From Gadus chalcogrammus (Eukaryota; Chordata; Actinopteri; Gadiformes; Gadidae): 64,000 nucleotides of DNA. Within the stretch, counting starts at the first letter, position 1. Every line of letters begins with the position of its first letter. The notes under the pieces are model-generated. The model saw only the letters and a program-made list of their open reading frames with translations, made no database searches and was not told the origin of the DNA. The DNA is taken from positions 28,869,681 through 28,933,680 of the forward strand of contig NC_079415.1 in the NCBI RefSeq assembly GCF_026213295.1. The letters are read 5' to 3'. The position numbers were made by a program, and so were the translations under genes. Shown one piece after another: positions 32,406-43,599 of the stretch.

Positions 32406-33255
32406 TAGGGATGGGCAAAATGATTATTTTCCGGGAACTAGTTCTTTCAGTTCAGTTCACTATAACGATTCGTTTATTTGATTCGTTCGTTTTGATTCGT
32501 TTGTCACGTTAGATTACATCTTAAAAAAAATAAAAAATAAAAAAACTTTTTTTTATAATTTTTTTTTTTTTTTAATTGGTCGTGGGTCCGGATAGGACCG
32601 TCAAGACCGCAGTCCGCCGTTTGGAGATGCCTGCTATATAGTATGTCGAAAGTCCCACCAATATTTATACCACTTGCTTACTCTCTATATTTCATTCATG
32701 GTTTTACATTTATAATTTTATTTTACTTTACATTTAATTCTTCATTGTTCAGGCATTACAGAACTTGCATGGTCATAAATAAATAATACGAACTGCAGTT
32801 TAATTTCTTTGTTTGTTCTTAAATTGACGTAGAATGGAGCAAAGACTCCTGGGATTGGGAAATGCGTTTATCCAATAAACAGATGGAGGTCAAGTCTATT
32901 TTCGAAAAAATGTAGGGGGATATATGAGTCGAATGGTATGAACCAAGAAACGTCAGAGAGAGAGAGCGCGCATATTCGACGGTACCGCCTTGTCATTGGT
33001 TTACCCAGGTGCCATTCCAACACCATTGCTACCTCTCATTGGCTGAATCTTTGAGAAAGTTGTAGACTCAATCAATGGAAGTCGCGGGGAGACGGAGCTC
33101 TGTTCGTTTGTATATTTTATTTACGTGACCATATGTTTGGTTTATGTTAAAAAAAAAGAATCAAAGAACCAGTTCTTCTTGTTTTGGGGAACCAGTTCTT
33201 GTCGTTCACGTTCGGGATTCGTTCGTTGTAACGAATCCCGACCGACACATCCCTA
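32406..33255. mobile_element. hAT-type non-autonomous element, 850 bp
   Basis: Starts TAGGGATGGGCAAAATG, ends with the reverse of TAGGGATGTGTCGG, and is flanked by the 8-bp copy CCAAAAAC (32398-32405 and 33256-33263). Near both ends ATTCGTT/AACGAAT motifs occur repeatedly. The centre has homopolymer A and T runs at 32520-32575. No transposase. Confidence 0.8.
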
Positions 33256-33437
33256 CCAAAAACGTATCGGAAGCAGAAAGATAAGAATTGCTCTTCTGCA
33301 GACCCTTATGAAGGGCGAATTCAAATCGCCGTTAGAGCAGGTTGGGGGAATCCAGTCCATCGTAATTGGGGATTAACAACTATTCTGTGCAAATGAAAGG
33401 AAATTAAAATGTGTTTCCTTCTTTATGTGGAAAGCCG

Positions 33438-33501
33438 GAGACCCCAGACACCATTTCAATCAAGGTTGAAGAGGATATTGGTGGAGGCATGCCCGCTGTA
33501 G
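33438..33501 (+). pseudogene. Unit 2 mini-exon, second copy, acceptor lost
   Basis: The 64-nt coding part with IKVEEDIGGG is preserved, but the acceptor CAG of the other copies is CCG here. The exon that should link to the fingers may therefore be skipped or use a shifted AG three bases on. Confidence 0.6.
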
Positions 33502-34008
33502 GTTAGTAATACACATTGCATCCATGCAAGCCAACTGACCTACCAACTGAGAATGTACTCGATTCTAACTGCGCTGGTCCTCTTTTGAAAAGCATCATGA
33601 CCGTCACCCTGCTAAAACACAAGGACTACTATGCAGTTTTATAGTAAAATGATGATCTTCTTCATGACAGGTGTCAGGAATGCTGAATCCGCTCTGATTC
33701 CCAGTATAACTACAGTATTGGTAAAGCAGGTGATCGGAAACCACAGATGACCTGGGTTGTGTCTTTATGACCTCCCCACATCCTTCAAAGGCGGAGACGT
33801 AGCGGTGCCTTCTCAGCTGACGCCTTTGACCCTTGACCCCCCCCCAAGGGGAACAAGGAAAATGCATAATAAACAAAAAGACGTTAGAAAGAAAGAATGT
33901 CAAAATATACTTCTTCCAATACACCAGTGTGTAAAAGTACATGCTGTATCCCTTTGTGCAAATAATTAATTAATACCATTACTTTCTCTCTTTGTTTCCT
34001 CTCTGAAG

Positions 34009-35072
34009 AAGACGTCAATGACATCAGAGACTGCAGCACGCAGCGTGGTGCCACCTCGGAGAGTCTGGGTGTGGACGCCCCTGGCTCCTCCCACATGTCA
34101 AGTCACAGCGGGGAGCTGCGGATCCTGAGCGTTTACGGAAAAGGGGAGGGCCCACTGGCGGTGGATGGTTGGTGGACGGTTTCTCCCAACAATGCCAATA
34201 TGATCGTACACATGAGGACCCGACCAGACGAGAAGCCGTACGGGTGTGACCAATGCACGAAGAGCTTCAGTCAGAAAGGCAACCTGAAAATCCACATGAG
34301 TACGCACTCCGGGGAGAAGCCCTACAGGTGTGACCAATGCGCAAAGCACTACAGTCATAGCTACACCCTCAAGATGCACATGAGGACCCACACCGGTGAG
34401 AAACCCCACAGGTGTGACCAATGCAGGAAGCGCTTCAGTCTAAGTGAACACCTGAAGGGCCACATGAAGACTCACACCTGGGAGAAACCCTACAGCTGTG
34501 ACCATTGCAAAAAGCGCTTCGCTCGGCATGGCGACCTGAACGTCCACATGAGGACTCACTCCGGCGAGAAGCCCTACAAGTGTGACCAATGCACGAAGAG
34601 CTTCAGTCAGAAAGGCCACCTGAAGACCCACATGAGAACTCACTCCGGCGAGAAGCCCTACAAGTGTGACCAATGCACAAAGCACTTCAGTCAGACAAGA
34701 GGCCTGAAGACCCACATGAGGACTCACTCTGGGGTGAAGCCCTACAAGTGTGACCAATGCACGATGCGCTTCAGTCAGAAAGGTACTTTGAAGATCCACA
34801 TGAGGACTCACTCCAAGGAGAAGTCCTACAAGTGTGACCAATGCACAAAGTGCTTCAGTCTGAAAGGCAACCTGAAGACCCACATGAGAACTCACTCCGG
34901 CGAGAAGCCCTACAAGTGTGACCAATGCACAAAGCGCTTCAGTCGGAACAGAGGCCTGAAGATCCACATGAGAACTCACACCGGCGAGAATCCCTACAGG
35001 TGTGACCAATGCACGAAGGGCTTCAGTCTGAAAGGCACCCTGAAGATCCACATGAAGACTCACTCCGGTTAG
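34009..35072 (+). CDS. Unit 2 zinc-finger exon, 10 C2H2 fingers
   Basis: Opens after CTCTGAAG with EDVNDIRDCSTQRGATSES, then SHSGELRILSVYGKGEGPL, and jumps to WWTVSPNNANMIVHMRT: about 130 nt of the unit 1 exon are missing, removing the acidic helix. Ten complete fingers follow, CDQC-x12-H-x3-H, with THSGE or THTGE linkers; finger 4 has CDHC. Finger sequences differ more from unit 1 than the introns do, as expected if DNA specificity is shifting. The TAG stop at 35070-35072 is in the same linker as in unit 1, and a finger remnant with an extra two codons follows it. Open, but the 5' exons are damaged. Confidence 0.8.
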
Positions 35073-35639
35073 AAGCCCTGCCTGTTAGTGCATTGCAACG
35101 CCAGCTACAGCGACCCAAGCGATTTGAGTGTGCACATGCTCAAGCACACGGGCAATGGGGTGCTTTCACACAGGGTAACGGGGCGCTTTGATTGAGAGCT
35201 CTGTCCGGTATTTGTCGAAATTAATGCTTTTAGTTTTTCTTTTCATCAGGATTAAACATTTTCCAGCTTTTGATTCGCTTTGTTTTGTTTTGTTGTCATT
35301 TTAGTAATTTATGTCTGTGTGATAAAGAACTTATTTCTCTGATTCTTCTGACAGCAAAATATTAGGAAACTCTCACATCGTTGGTAAATACAAAGGAAAC
35401 TTGTGAGGGGAGTATATCACGAACCTCGCTGAACATACCCAGGCTTTCTTGGGAAAACCTGGTTCGACAGAGACGCAACCCGAAGTGAGAGTTAAATGGT
35501 TCCACGACACTCACTTTAGATTAAATTAGTCCAACCAGGTTTTCCGCTTTAGGTTCCATGCACGTTCACATAAAAGGTGTGTTTATCACGTCATTTGACT
35601 CCCCCTTATGCAAAGTGAATCGAGCATGCGTGGTGTATT

Positions 35640-36140
35640 ATGAATTCCTATGAGGAATTCAAAGTCCAAATCACAGCAATGGGGAACAGGGTTGCCCATA
35701 ATATGGCTAGGGTGGCGTGCTGGCAAAAAATAGCCCTCTGTGTTAATTCATAAGTGAAAAGATTCTGCTTATTGTCTAAAAATATCATTTATCATCATGC
35801 CTGTTACCCCCATATATGTGGTGCCAGCACGCTCCTACGAACATGGGGCCTAGTCAAAAATAAATATTTAAATAATATTCAATGTGGTAAGTTGTAAGCA
35901 TCCATTTGAATAATTTCAGGTGAATCTAGCATATGATTTGCAATGGCCTAGGCTCACCTTTAGTCACATGTTGATTACCTGCAGCAAATAAAACAAATTT
36001 AATACGACTGGGAGGAGGACCGCTCCACCGCCCTTCACCACATCGGAGGAGCTGGCTCTCGCCAATAACGAAGGTCGGCCGTTGATGGTAGGAGTGGAAG
36101 GGGGGGGGCGTCCTCTGACCCCACTGCCTCGACTTCCAAG
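35640..36140 (+). pseudogene. Myb/SANT-like gene, unit 2 copy
   Basis: The three exons of the unit 1 copy are present at about 35640-35749, 35819-35888 and 35988-36140. Exon 2 is open here where unit 1 has a stop, but the donor of exon 1 is ATAAGT in place of GTAAGT and the acceptor of exon 2 is CATAT in place of CATAG. So this copy is broken at splice sites. Confidence 0.5.
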
Positions 36141-36519
36141 GCCTTTGTAATGAGTATGTATTCATGTATTGGCAATGGACATCAATAATTGTCTTGCTAA
36201 TCAAATTGTTGTGAAATGATTGAGTGTAATTTAATTGTCATTTTTAGTTGAAGGTACAAACATTAGTTTGGAGGAGCTGCCGACAATCTCCAATCAGAGG
36301 CATATAACTATCAAAGCAAAGTGTCACGTACTCTTCTAAATGTTTAATTTCTGGACAGAATATCCTATAATAGGTTTCCCAGATTCTTGCAGGCGACTGT
36401 CGGCCTGTGACTCCAGGGCGACTATGGAGGTGATTTTTCTGAACAATTCTCACAGCTATAGTATGAATAAAAAATGCCTAGGCCTAATTGTGTCACTGAC
36501 ATAGCGGTTATGTGTATGC

Positions 36520-36830
36520 GGCTGATGGTGGATGCTGCTGAAGGTGAATGCTGCTGATGGTGGATGCTGCTGATGGTGGATGCTGATGATGGTGGATGCT
36601 GATGGCTGCTGCTGCAGGTCGCTGCTGCTTGAGGCGATGGCTGCTTGAGCTGGCTGGTGCCGGATAACACTGCTGCTGCAGGTCGCTGCTGCTTGAGGCG
36701 ATGGCTGCTTGAGCTGGCTGGTGGTGGCGAAGGATGGTGGTGTCGCCTTCTGCTGCTAGTGGTGGCGGCTTGTGCTGGCGACGGCTGTTGGTGGTGGTGG
36801 CGGCAACTGCTGCGATTGTCGTCCTTCCTT
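36520..36830. repeat. GCT/GGT-rich minisatellite (unit 2 copy)
   Basis: Same array as 7790-8070 with one more GCTGATGGTGGAT unit. Length difference shows continued slippage after duplication. Confidence 0.7.
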
Positions 36831-36839
36831 TCGACCTGA

Positions 36840-37914
36840 TGCACTTTACTATCCTTAACCTCAGCCTGATGTTTGTGGAGTATTTTCTTTGTTTATTAAT
36901 AACTTATAATATTCCTCCCTGTTCCTTCACTTTGTTCTTGTTTTACAAGTTAGACATACACGCACACCTGTTTACACATTTGTTGTTCTTGTTCCACACA
37001 TGACTAACATTGTTTTATTTATTGATAGCCCCTGGCTCTACTTTGCTGTTCTTGTTCACTTACTGTATGTTTGCTTTGTTGTTCTTAGTCCTTGTTCCCA
37101 CTTGTTTTTGGTTCCACAAACCTCAGCCTGATATATCTGGCATCTCAAACACTGGGTCCAGCTTTACCATCGCCTACTCCTTTGCAGTGTGCAGATGTTA
37201 TGCAGTGGAATCTGCATTTGCTGCAGGGTTTTATAACGAGTGGTCCATTTTACTTGTATTGCTTTTTTAATTGTCTCCTTTCCTCACCGTATTCCTCTCT
37301 TGTCAACACTTATATATACAATATTCATCCCTGTTCCTTCACTTTGTTGTTTTTCAAGTTGGACACACACACACACACATTATTGTTGTCAGACCCATTG
37401 TTTAATAAAACTTTAATTTGTTATTCTTTAATATATGTGATACTTTGTGTGCGGCTTAGTCTTAAAAGTAGCATGGTTGTGTGGTCAGCTCCTGACTCAT
37501 CAGAAGAAGTTGCCTGGACACTAAATGCTAAATGGACTGTTGACTCTGCTTTCTCAATCGCTCTCTGACCACGGGTACGTGAATCGGAATTACAAGCAAA
37601 ATCAAGAACACTTAAAAATAATAATAATAATAATACATTTAATTTAGAGGCGCCTTTCAAGACACCCAAGGTTACAGAGCATATAGTCATCATAAATCGT
37701 TTTTTTTTTTTTTAAAAAGACATTGTGGAAAAAAAAACAAATAAAAAATATTTAATTTGTTTATTTATATTTAGTCCAGTTGCGCTAAAATGAACATCTT
37801 GAATCGTCTTTGATTTCAGAACAGATGAAGTGAGGTTAAGCCACTAAAGTCAGTGCTACCCATGTGCTACCCATGCTTACACGAACGTGAAGCTTTACCT
37901 CAAACTTAAAAACG
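36840..37914. other. T-rich unique DNA and L2 tail fragment (unit 2 copy)
   Basis: Parallel to 8080-9149. The minus-strand L2-type 3' end lies at 37610-37680 with ATAATAATA repeats. No gene recognised. Confidence 0.5.
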
Positions 37915-37919
37915 TATCT
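37915..37919. other. Empty insertion site of the 15.3 kb nest
   Basis: CTTAAAAACG-TATCT-AAGTAGC is continuous here, while unit 1 has the 15.3 kb block between two copies of TATCT. Confidence 0.8.
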
Positions 37920-38194
37920 AAGTAGCTTGCAGTTGTCACCCTACCACTCCAAATGTAAAACTGACGTTTACAAATATGCAACAATGGTCAGATAAGTACT
38001 TGTGTTTTTTAATTTATATTTACCATTCAATATTGCAATCGCTGCTGGCAGTCCCATTGAAGAACACGGCAGCGCGGCCTGTTTTTGAACTATACAGGCT
38101 TACATGAACCACGTGACCACCCTGCCGGCGAGATCAGAGAGTGTCGCAAAATGGTCGCAACTCTTCTCTCTCATGGCTCTGGCACAAACCATGG

Positions 38195-38345
38195 ACATAT
38201 TAAAAGATGGACCACAGACCGAAAATGGCCGCCCATTCATTCCTATGGAAACTGCTCAGTGGCGCAGGGCATCATACAGGAGCGATTTGCTTCCGCGTTA
38301 TGTGGCCAAGACACGTGACCTAGTCCGTGACGTACCGGATGCAGA
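38195..38345. repeat. Fragment of the outer left arm of a foldback repeat
   Basis: Reverse complement of the segment at about 44440-44990 (for example GGACCACAGACCGAAAATGG here versus the GGCCAGTCCGTGGTCC region there). Suggests that the palindrome of unit 2 once extended further and was broken by later insertions. Confidence 0.5.
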
Positions 38346-38348
38346 GAT

Positions 38349-39108
38349 CTTCTTCTTTTTCTAGTTTAGTGGAGGATCATAGTTTTTCCCCATATACCGC
38401 CACCTACTGGACTACTACACAGGAGTTTGTGACAAGGACGTTGGCAAATGATACTTTAAATCATAAAAATAAATTCAAAGAAAAAACCAAACTAACGAAA
38501 CAAAATAAACAAAATAAAACAAACTAACAAAATAAATGAATAAATAATAATAAAAAATATATATATATATACTTAAGGTTAAATTCTTCTAATTAGGTTA
38601 GTATCTTTTAGCTAATTTATCAGCAATTTCATTGCCATATATTCCATGGTGGGCTGGAATCCAACAGAACTGAATAACTAAACCAAGGCTTATAATATTT
38701 AAAAGAAGATGCTTTACCTCTATCACCAAATCTTCACGTATTGAATTATCTGTTATAAAACTTAGTATCTACAACCCATCTAAGAGCGGTTATTATTGTG
38801 GCCATCTCGATTGAGTATACTGATAAAGTCACCCACTCTATATCCATATCCTTTTTCAAATTCTGGAATATATATGCCAATACCACATTGTCACCAACTT
38901 AGTATCTACAACCCATCTAAAAGCAGTTATTATTGTGGCCATCTCGAATGAGTATACTGATAAAGTCACCCACTCTATATCCATATCCTTTTTCAAATTC
39001 TGGAATATATATGCCAATACCACATTGACACCATTCTATGATAGCTGATAACCAAGGTACACACTGTAATACTATAATCAAGAGGACATACAGGCAGTTC
39101 AAATAAAA
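38349..39108 (-). mobile_element. 5'-truncated I-type LINE with RNase H remnant
   Basis: On the minus strand, from 39080, it encodes GIGIYIPEFEKGYGYRVGDF, a metal-site region MATIITALRWV and, at 38600-38690, WIPAHHGIYGNEIADKLAK, which are RNase H motifs. The element ends in a TTC-rich (AAG on its own strand) tail at 38349. AGAGAT flanks both sides (38343-38348 and 39109-39114). A 137-bp tandem duplication (units from 38761 and 38898) disrupts it. Confidence 0.7.
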
Positions 39109-39114
39109 AGAGAT

Positions 39115-39432
39115 AGAACTTTATTGATCTGGAAACTTCATAAATATGTAAGATTGCTCCATATAATACCATCGTAACATAGTAAAGGTATGTAGGCCTA
39201 AAAAATTCAGTTCAATGTTATTGCTTAAGAAACAGATTCCTTCCAACTAACTATTTACGAAAAATGCAATCAATAATTTATATAAAAGTAAATGTTTACA
39301 TATCGACCAGCAACGAAGTTGGAGCAGCCTACCCAAATAATGAATTGTAATACACCAACATTGTCAACTGTCATACATAGCTAACCATAACCCTGTCATA
39401 CATAGCTAAACAAGCAAATGAAAATGTAATAC
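39115..39432. other. No feature recognised
   Basis: AT-rich sequence between the LINE remnant and the copia element. Two CTGTCATACATAGCTAA copies at about 39368 and 39393 form a short direct repeat. No coding evidence. Confidence 0.4.
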
Positions 39433-39437
39433 CTACC

Positions 39438-39740
39438 TGTTGACATAAGTATGTATGATTGACTGTGATGTATTCTGTACTGTATATCTGTTCCACACCA
39501 CAACGGGGCGTTATCAGTTTGGTAATAGATGTGATATGTTTGGTGACGTCATGCCCCCTATAAATATGAATGTTCTGGATTTGATCATTCTCTTGGCCCG
39601 CTCCCAACATGAAGGCTGGAAGAGCAGTTTAGTTATTTACTACAAAATAAATATGCCTTGAGGCTGAAGACTAAAGCTCGTCTCGTCTACTGTTGTTGCA
39701 CTGTTGGACTCCTGCTGTGTTAGTAGTGCTCCTGCTAACA
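39438..39740 (+). repeat. Left LTR of the copia element
   Basis: 303 bp, TGTTGACA...GCTAACA. Contains a TATA-like CTATAAATA at about 39559 and AATAAA near 39646, so promoter and polyadenylation signals are both present. It differs from the right LTR by an extra GCCCGCTCCCA segment. Confidence 0.85.
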
Positions 39741-39754
39741 GGTTATGGGCCCAG
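39741..39754 (+). promoter_or_regulatory. Primer-binding site for half of initiator tRNA-Met
   Basis: GGTTATGGGCCCAG is complementary to the anticodon stem-loop of vertebrate initiator tRNA-Met and not to a tRNA 3' end. Drosophila copia is known to prime from the 5' half of that tRNA, cut in the anticodon loop; this element seems to do the same. Confidence 0.75.
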
Positions 39755-39867
39755 TAACGACAACGATAGTTGCAACAACGGAAAGTGGCGGCAAACTTTA
39801 GCTAGTCAGCAAAAGTGTGTTAGCTAGTTAGCGCGGTAAAACCGGGAAGCTAACAAAGCTGAGGAGA

Positions 39868-40889
39868 ATGGCACATCAAAAGGCAAAGTGGCCGATGTTT
39901 GACGGTAGGGCCGAAGAATATGAGCTCTGGGAAGAACGGATGCTGTGTTGTATGCACCGTATCAGGTTAAAAGAGACTATTCTGAACGAGCCTGATGGAC
40001 CGCTGACGGCTGAGGAACGAGCCAAGGATGAGGAGCTGAATGCTGATGCTTACTGCTCGTTGGCGCCATTACTGGATAACGTGAGCTTGGGACGCTTGGG
40101 ACGTTCACGCTGATGGTAACCCACGGTTCAGCGGAGGTGAAACTGGCGGAGTTCAAGGCTAAGCTGCGAAACTTCGAGGCGTTGGAGGATGCTGAGCCAG
40201 TAGCCGAGATGGCGGGAGAAAGGGTGCTGAAGGCTCGCGCAGCACTGAAGAAAAAGAACAGCGGATCTTCGACAGAGATGGCGTGTTGGCGGTGCGGTGA
40301 AAGGGGACATCGAAAAGATGAGTGCACAAGAAAAGTTTGGTGCGGTTCCTGCAAAAGCACAAGCCACAACGCCTGCAGGAAGAAAGAGCGTGCACAAAGG
40401 TCCAGGTGTGCTCGCGCTGAAGATCACAGCGGCGGTGGCAGTAGCAGAGGCAGCGGTGGTAGCAGTGGCGGTCGGGCAGCGAATGGTGGACGGATCGAGG
40501 CGCGGGGACCCGCGATAGACGACTTCACATTCCGGGCAGAGACTGAGGACACCTGCAAGCCAGCGCAGCAGCGGCAGATTGAGGGAAAAGCGCTGATCGT
40601 CGACACTGGCGCGACATCCCACATGCTGAACGACAGGAGCCGGTTCAAGTCCTTCGACAGCACATTCAAGCCGGAGAGCCACAGCATGGAGCTGGCCGAC
40701 GGGAGGCAGACATTCGGGTTGGCGGAAGGCAGAGGAGACGCACAGGTGTGTCTCACCGACAGCGACGGACGAACATGTACAGTGACTCTCAAGAACGCCC
40801 TGTACATCCCTTCGTTCCCACAAGAACTCTTCTCCGTGAAGTGTGCCACTGCGCACGGTGCCAAGGTACTCTTCGAGGAAGGTAACGAT
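39868..40889 (+). pseudogene. Copia gag and protease region
   Basis: Gag starts MAHQKAKWPMFDG and runs to about 40110, where an internal deletion shifts the frame. The next segment (from 40113) has a zinc knuckle CWRCGERGHRKDEC, a second Cys cluster, and the aspartic protease active site VDTGATSHML, then the protease C-terminal fold. A TAA at 40890-40892 stands between protease and integrase in the same frame. Confidence 0.75.
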
Positions 40890-40892
40890 TAA

Positions 40893-42917
40893 CTTGTAGC
40901 GCCTGATGGTGCAAGGTTTAGCATTCAAGTGTGTGACAGAATGTATTACTTGCAAACCAAGTGTGATGACAATGATGTGTGCAATGTTAGCCATGATATT
41001 CAAACCTGGCATGAAATTATGGGGCATTGTAACTATGATGACATACTGAAACTGCAGGATGTAACCCTGGGCATGCACATTAAGGGTGCAAAGCGTAAGC
41101 CTGAAAAGGAATGTCATGTGTGCATAGAGGGGAAGTTTACTCGGACGAGAAACAGAAATGCAACAGACAAGGTGAAAACACCACTGGAGTTGGTAAACAC
41201 TGATCTAGCTGGTCCGGTGACCAATGGTTCAATCGAGGGTTACAGGTACATGCAATCTTTTACAGATGTGTGCACAGGAGTAGTATTCACATACTTCCTC
41301 AAAGCAAAGAGTGATGCCGTACTGGCTACTGAAAAGTTCTTGGCTGACATAGCGCCTTATGGCAGTGTGAAATGCATCCGGTCAGACAACGGGACCGAGT
41401 TCACAAGCAGAGAGTTTAAGACACTCCTGCGAAAGAACAAGATCAGACAAGAGACGTCCTGTCCTTACTCCCCACACCAGAATGGGATAGCTGAGAGGGA
41501 AGGGCGCACTCTCTTTGAGATGGCAAGGTGTAAGCTCATTGACAGCAACTTACCTAAGAGTCTATGGCATTACGCCGTTCAGGAAGCAGCATACACCAGA
41601 AACCGATGCTTTAACAAGCACATAGGCACAACACCATACACAGCACTGACAGGGAAGAAGTGTGATCTAACCAACATGCACAAATTCGGGTCAGAGTGTT
41701 ATGCGTACATACAAGACAAGGGTAAACTAGATCCCAGGTGTGAGAATGGTCTTTTCGTAGGGCACGACAAAGGCAGCCCAGCCTATCTAGTTTACTACCC
41801 CACCAAAGGTAAAGTGCAGAAGCACAGACTGGTCAAGTTTATCACTAAGACCACATGTGACAGCGAGACTCAGACTCAGGACTTAGGACTTGACCCCATT
41901 GTAAATAGTGACAAGACCGACGCACCACAGCCCAGTGCTCAGAGCACAGACGTACAGACTGACAGTCCACAATCCCCAGAGGATGATGGCGAGGAGCACC
42001 AAAGGGTGACGCCACAGGCCCCAAGCAGTGGGAGGTACCCCACTAGAGAGCGTAAGCCCCCAAGTTATCTCTGTGATTATGCTACTGAGGATGATAGTGG
42101 TGATGATGATAGCACACTCACCAGTGTTGACTATTGCTACCGAGCAGTGTGCGGTGTCCCACTGACCTTTAAGCAGGCTATGACATCATCACTAGCAGGT
42201 AAATGGGAGAGGGCAATGGACGAGGAGATGCAGTCATTGGAGGAGAACCAGACCTTTACCCTGACAAAATTGCCAGAGGGCAGAAAGACAGTGGGAGGTA
42301 GGTGGGTGTACTCCATTAAAGAGGGCGGTGATGGGTGTGAGCAGTACAAGGCCAGATTTGTGGCGAAGGGGTATAGCCAGAGAGAGGGAATAGATTATGG
42401 TGAGACATTCTCCACCACGGCAAATATGACCAGTGTGCGTGTAGTCATGCAAAAGGCAGCACAAGAGAACTTGGTACTACACCAAATGGATGTAAAGACG
42501 GCGTATCTACACGCACCCATTGACCGAGAAATTTACATGGACCAACCTGAAGGTTATGAAAAAGGGGAAAACAATCTAGTGTGTAAATTACAGAAGTCAA
42601 TTTATGGTTTGAAACAGTCGGGACGTAACTGGAATGAAATGTTACACAAATGCTTGGTAAATGACAACTTTACTCAGAACCCAGCAGATCATTGTGTGTA
42701 CACAAAAGAGTCAACGCAGGGAGGGAAGGTGATTATTGTCATTTGGGTGGATGATCTCATCATCGCATCAAACAACACAATAAGTCTAGAGCAGGTGAAG
42801 GCAATGCTTTCCACCAGGTTTAAAATGAAGGACCTAGGCAGGCTGAAACACTTTCTAGGCATAGACTTCAGTCAGACTGACGATTGTGTAACCATGTCAC
42901 ATCAAAGGTTAAACTGA
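40893..42917 (+). CDS. Copia pol: integrase and reverse transcriptase
   Basis: Starts in frame with the protease. Order: GAG-pre-integrase zinc region TWHEIMGHCNYDD...CHVC; integrase core with TDLAGP, RSDNGTEF and PHQNGIAERE (the D, D and E residues visible); then RT with YKARFVAKGYSQREG, HQMDVKTAYLHAPI, YGLKQSGRNW and the catalytic WVDDLII. It ends after the RT at TGA 42915; the RNase H expected in copia elements is absent, so the 3' end of pol was deleted. Confidence 0.85.
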   Translation, partial: LVAPDGARFSIQVCDRMYYLQTKCDDNDVCNVSHDIQTWHEIMGHCNYDDILKLQDVTLGMHIKGAKRKPEKECHVCIEGKFTRTRNRNATDKVKTPLELVNTDLAGPVTNGSIEGYRYMQSFTDVCTGVVFTYFLKAKSDAVLATEKFLADIAPYGSVKCIRSDNGTEFTSREFKTLLRKNKIRQETSCPYSPHQNGIAEREGRTLFEMARCKLIDSNLPKSLWHYAVQEAAYTRNRCFNKHIGTTPYTALTGKKCDLTNMHKFGSECYAYIQDKGKLDPRCENGLFVGHDKGSPAYLVYYPTKGKVQKHRLVKFITKTTCDSETQTQDLGLDPIVNSDKTDAPQPSAQSTDVQTDSPQSPEDDGEEHQRVTPQAPSSGRYPTRERKPPSYLCDYATEDDSGDDDSTLTSVDYCYRAVCGVPLTFKQAMTSSLAGKWERAMDEEMQSLEENQTFTLTKLPEGRKTVGGRWVYSIKEGGDGCEQYKARFVAKGYSQREGIDYGETFSTTANMTSVRVVMQKAAQENLVLHQMDVKTAYLHAPIDREIYMDQPEGYEKGENNLVCKLQKSIYGLKQSGRNWNEMLHKCLVNDNFTQNPADHCVYTKESTQGGKVIIVIWVDDLIIASNNTISLEQVKAMLSTRFKMKDLGRLKHFLGIDFSQTDDCVTMSHQRLN

Positions 42918-43046
42918 GGAAATTTTCAGGAGCCATGTTTGGTGTAGGCATCTAATGAATAGTAAATATGTTTTTGATTTAATTCTGTATTTGTTTATTC
43001 TGATTGTTAAAAGCTGTACAGGATACAGGTCACTCATAAGTGGGAG

Positions 43047-43339
43047 TGTTGACATAAGTATGTATGATTGACTGTGATGTATTCTGTACTGTATATCTGT
43101 TCCACACCACAAGGGGGCGTTATCAGTTTGGTAATAGATGTGATATGTTTGGTGACGTCATGCCCCCTATAAATATGAATGTTCTGGATTTGATCATTCT
43201 CTTGATCATGAAGGCTGGAAGAGCAGTTTAGTTATTTACTACAAAATAAATATGCCTTGAGGCTGAAGACTAAAGCTCGTCTCGTCTACTGTTGTTGCAC
43301 TGTTGGACTCCTGCTGTGTTAGTAGTGCTCCTGCTAACA
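43047..43339 (+). repeat. Right LTR of the copia element
   Basis: 293 bp, preceded by the purine tract AAGTGGGAG. Same TG...CA ends as the left LTR. Confidence 0.85.
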
Positions 43340-43344
43340 CTACC

Positions 43345-43599
43345 AACGCAACTGAAATGTTAATATTAGACAATTAACAATATTATGAAAATTACGTAGG
43401 TCTCCCATAATCATTCAGGTAATCAATACGTCCGTGCCTGTTACAGCTATTTCAATGATATGTGTGTTATATATCCGTGTTCAACGCCATTCATGTTAAG
43501 TAAAAGGACAAATCTCAGACTTTGGAAGTTAATGGAAGTTAATTCGGAATTTAATTTAATTCGGAAGTTAATGGAGCCGTGCACTTCAAAATAGGTCCA
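43345..43599. other. No feature recognised
   Basis: AT-rich sequence after the copia element. TTCGGAATTTAATTTAATTCGG near 43550 is a small palindrome. Confidence 0.4.

Larger units (their letters stand above)
39438..43339 (+). mobile_element. Ty1/copia-type LTR retrotransposon, internally deleted
   Basis: 3902 bp between two LTRs, flanked by the 5-bp duplication CTACC (39433-39437 and 43340-43344). Gene order is gag, protease, integrase, RT, the copia order. A primer-binding site follows the left LTR and a purine tract precedes the right one. Parts of gag and the RNase H are missing and one nonsense codon is present, so it is non-autonomous. LTRs are close to identical apart from a 10-bp indel and few changes, so it is fairly recent. 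Confidence 0.85.

Noticed and set aside
40128..41117. Long minus-strand frame across copia gag and protease
   Set aside because: Antisense of a region with clear zinc knuckle, protease and integrase motifs on the plus strand.
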